Of a stretch of 64,000 bases of DNA, positions 61,757-64,000 are shown piece after piece. Numbering within the stretch: the first letter of the stretch is position 1; each line of letters starts with the position of its first letter. Under the pieces are notes generated by a model that saw nothing but the letters and a program-made list of their open reading frames with translations, searched no databases and was not told the origin of the DNA. Both the position numbers and the translations under genes were made by a program. Source of the DNA: Xiphias gladius (taxonomy: Eukaryota > Chordata > Actinopteri > Istiophoriformes > Xiphiidae); the NCBI RefSeq assembly GCF_016859285.1, contig NC_053422.1:15154501-15218500 (forward strand). The letters run 5' to 3'.

Positions 61757-64000
61757 ACCATCTAAAGGAGGTAAAGGGTAAAATATATATGGGGGGGGGG
61801 TGTTTTATTTGAAATCTCAGATGTGAATACCAGCCTTATAAAGAATTTCTGAAACAAGCAAATTCAGGAACAAGCTAACACCTACCTGCTTTCAAATGTT
61901 CTCCTCCTGCTGCTTGAACTGCTGCTGTGTTTCTGCTTAATGAAAAGACAAAATTTCAGGACATACAAATATTGGGTACTCTCAAGCTGATGACAGTTTG
62001 CTGCATGCAGGATCACAGCTGCAGTCCTTTACGTGTCTTTCAACTCAGGTAGTTAGGAGTATGTAATCATTATAATGTCTTTGTTGAATGTAAAACAAAA
62101 TATGGAAAAAACAAATACTGCATACCTGTAGCATTACTGCACAGGACTCACAACAAGACAGATTCTGTATGAGGTGGCAGACAATGACTTTGTACACCCT
62201 GAGGTATCCAGTGCATACTGTATTTTGTTTCGATTTGAGAAGGGATCACAAATATAACCTGCTTTTTGTCACGTTTTATTGTATCTACTTTAAAAACATG
62301 TATGTGTGACATGACACATGTACAGGCCCAGTTTTGGACTATACTGCTGTGTATTAGTTTTGACATTGTAAGTAACTTTACATACTTTAAATATCACCAC
62401 TTTTTTAGCCTTACTGTACTGCTTAGTTATCATACAGATTAAGGCATCCATTCACTCCACATGAGCAAAATGGATACCTCACAAAATGCACAGGCCTGAA
62501 GACTCTACAGGACTCCACCTCGTTGTACTCGACCACTTCCCCTTAACTGCCTGAAGGCAGGAAGAGAGGAGAGACAGAAGAGGAAGAGCGGCAGAGGGGG
62601 ATGGGCTCACTGCTTTCATTTAAAATTAAAAAAAATGCAGAAGTGAGAAGTTTAGCAGACACCCTCAAAAGGAAAGAGCGAAAAAATACGCCGAGAAAGA
62701 CAAGACTCAAAGTATAAAAAAAGGTAAAGGAGTACATGCAATAATGGCTCCATGGGCGAGGACCACTACAGAGCGGTATGGTGTAGGTAAGTCAATATGC
62801 ACTCACTTGTGTGACTGTGTGCGTGCACATGCACATGCATGTTGCTATAGTGTCTCTCTGTGTAGGTGAGATGGTAAACTATCCATGCTATAAATAAGAA
62901 TTAGAACAATAGAGACCATCACTTCGTGCTTGACAGGATGTGAACAGGTGTTAGTGGCCTCATAGAATTTTAGGATGTACACATCTGATGTTATCCCCCA
63001 AAGAACTTAAAATTAAAATCATATTCACCATTTAACTTTAGCGCAACAAAACGCACTAGAGCTGTGGTGGGTTGTATGTGGGATAAAATCATAAACAAAA
63101 TTACTTTTGATCCTAAGTTGATGGAGAGTGAGTGACAGGCAATCTCCATGCATTGCACATTATGCAACACACAAATATATAAGCTAGATGATAATTATTC
63201 CTGAAAAATAACAATTTTTAAGTGTGGGAAGATTGATTTTGGTGTCAGGAACAGATCCTAGACTATGCCGGCACAACCTCTCCCAATCATCTGTAGTTTA
63301 TCTGGTATGTGGGTTTGGATATGGCCGAGCTCATCAGAATGTGTTGCTGTCAGATATGCAATATAGACAAAAACTTAGCAAGAATACAGATTTCTGACTT
63401 GTAATGTAGATTGGAATATAGCAGATGCTCACTGGCCTGTAGCAGAAGATGAACTGATTTATCAGTTACAATAAGTTGCAGTTTTTAATGTAGAAAATGA
63501 GTGGAGACAGTTTAATCTTTTTCATCCTAACAGTTATACCACTTGTAGCTTAATGTATTAAAAAAAAACAAAAAAACAATTACCAACTATAATTACTCAG
63601 TGAAGTGTTGGTTATTTACTTTATCTAAGATGAATAACTTCCTGGTCTGTGTAAGACTACAACACAGGAAGTGGAGGAAGAAGGAAGAACGTTTGTATGA
63701 GTTTGAATCTATACAGCTGAATACTGTAGAAAGTTGATGAAAAGGTTGAAACTGCATAATGTACACCCTGTACACCCATAGGGTTAGGGTTTTCATTTTG
63801 AAAACTGTGAATATTTAAATTTCAGTACTAATATAAAACAACTGTGCCACTTTTAATACACTCACTCAAGACTCAAGACTTAGCAGCCATTTTGTAGGTA
63901 TAACTTCAAAAGTGCACAAACTTTTAGGTTGGGGATTTTTTTTGACAAAAATGGAGTAAAGAAAGCCTGTGAGCGAGTGAAGACAGACATCAGCAGTGTC

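Larger units (their letters stand above)
50754..64000. other. region upstream of hrh2, no firm gene
   Basis: Four (CA/GT)n loci lie here (52.8, 54.1-54.3, 58.0 and 58.8 kb). There are also three dispersed repeats (52560-52742, 54320-54560, 61086-61502), a C/T-rich block (59550-59990), CTCF- and X-box-type motifs, and one weak exon-like frame at 60.1 kb. Any 5' non-coding exon of hrh2 would be here but is not recognisable. Confidence 0.6.

Overview
The window reads as nuclear DNA of a teleost fish, probably a spiny-rayed (percomorph) species. Coding sequence is split into short exons with GT/AG borders. The proteins are plainly vertebrate. The DNA between them is full of (CA)n and (GA)n microsatellites and of short dispersed repeats that I recognise from teleost genomes. 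No bacterial, phage or CRISPR feature is present, and nearly all long open frames are translated microsatellites or polypyrimidine tracts.

Layout. (1) 1-31.2 kb, + strand: kcnip1, encoding the potassium-channel accessory protein KChIP1. Two alternative first coding exons (6897-6954 and 17217-17274) are each 58 bp, end in the same phase and encode related N-myristoylation peptides. They feed seven shared exons (26786-29515) that encode four EF-hands. (2) 32.4-35.1 kb, - strand: tlx3, a three-exon homeobox gene that is tail to tail with kcnip1. (3) 35.1-49.7 kb: no gene seen, but several AT-rich, repeat-poor blocks rich in homeodomain core sites and one CpG-rich block at 38.2-38.3 kb. This is what one expects of the regulatory territory of a developmental transcription factor. 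(4) 49.7-50.75 kb, - strand: a histamine H2-type receptor gene (hrh2) with an essentially single-exon reading frame. (5) 50.8-64 kb: no gene firmly identified, with microsatellites and dispersed repeats plus one weak exon-like frame near 60.1 kb.

The genes do not form a pathway. KCNIP1, TLX3 and HRH2 all lie on distal human 5q, so the window looks like a rearranged piece of that conserved block. A reasonable inference is that tlx3 enhancers are spread over the 3' desert and the long kcnip1 introns. The main points worth checking are the duplicated kcnip1 first exons, RFX-type X-boxes just inside intron 1, CTCF-type motifs in convergent orientation, a short diverged copy of one sequence block at 41.6 and 45.1 kb, an eroded Penelope-like element near 3.2 kb, and a shortened Tlx3 C-terminus. 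I found no clearly new biological system.
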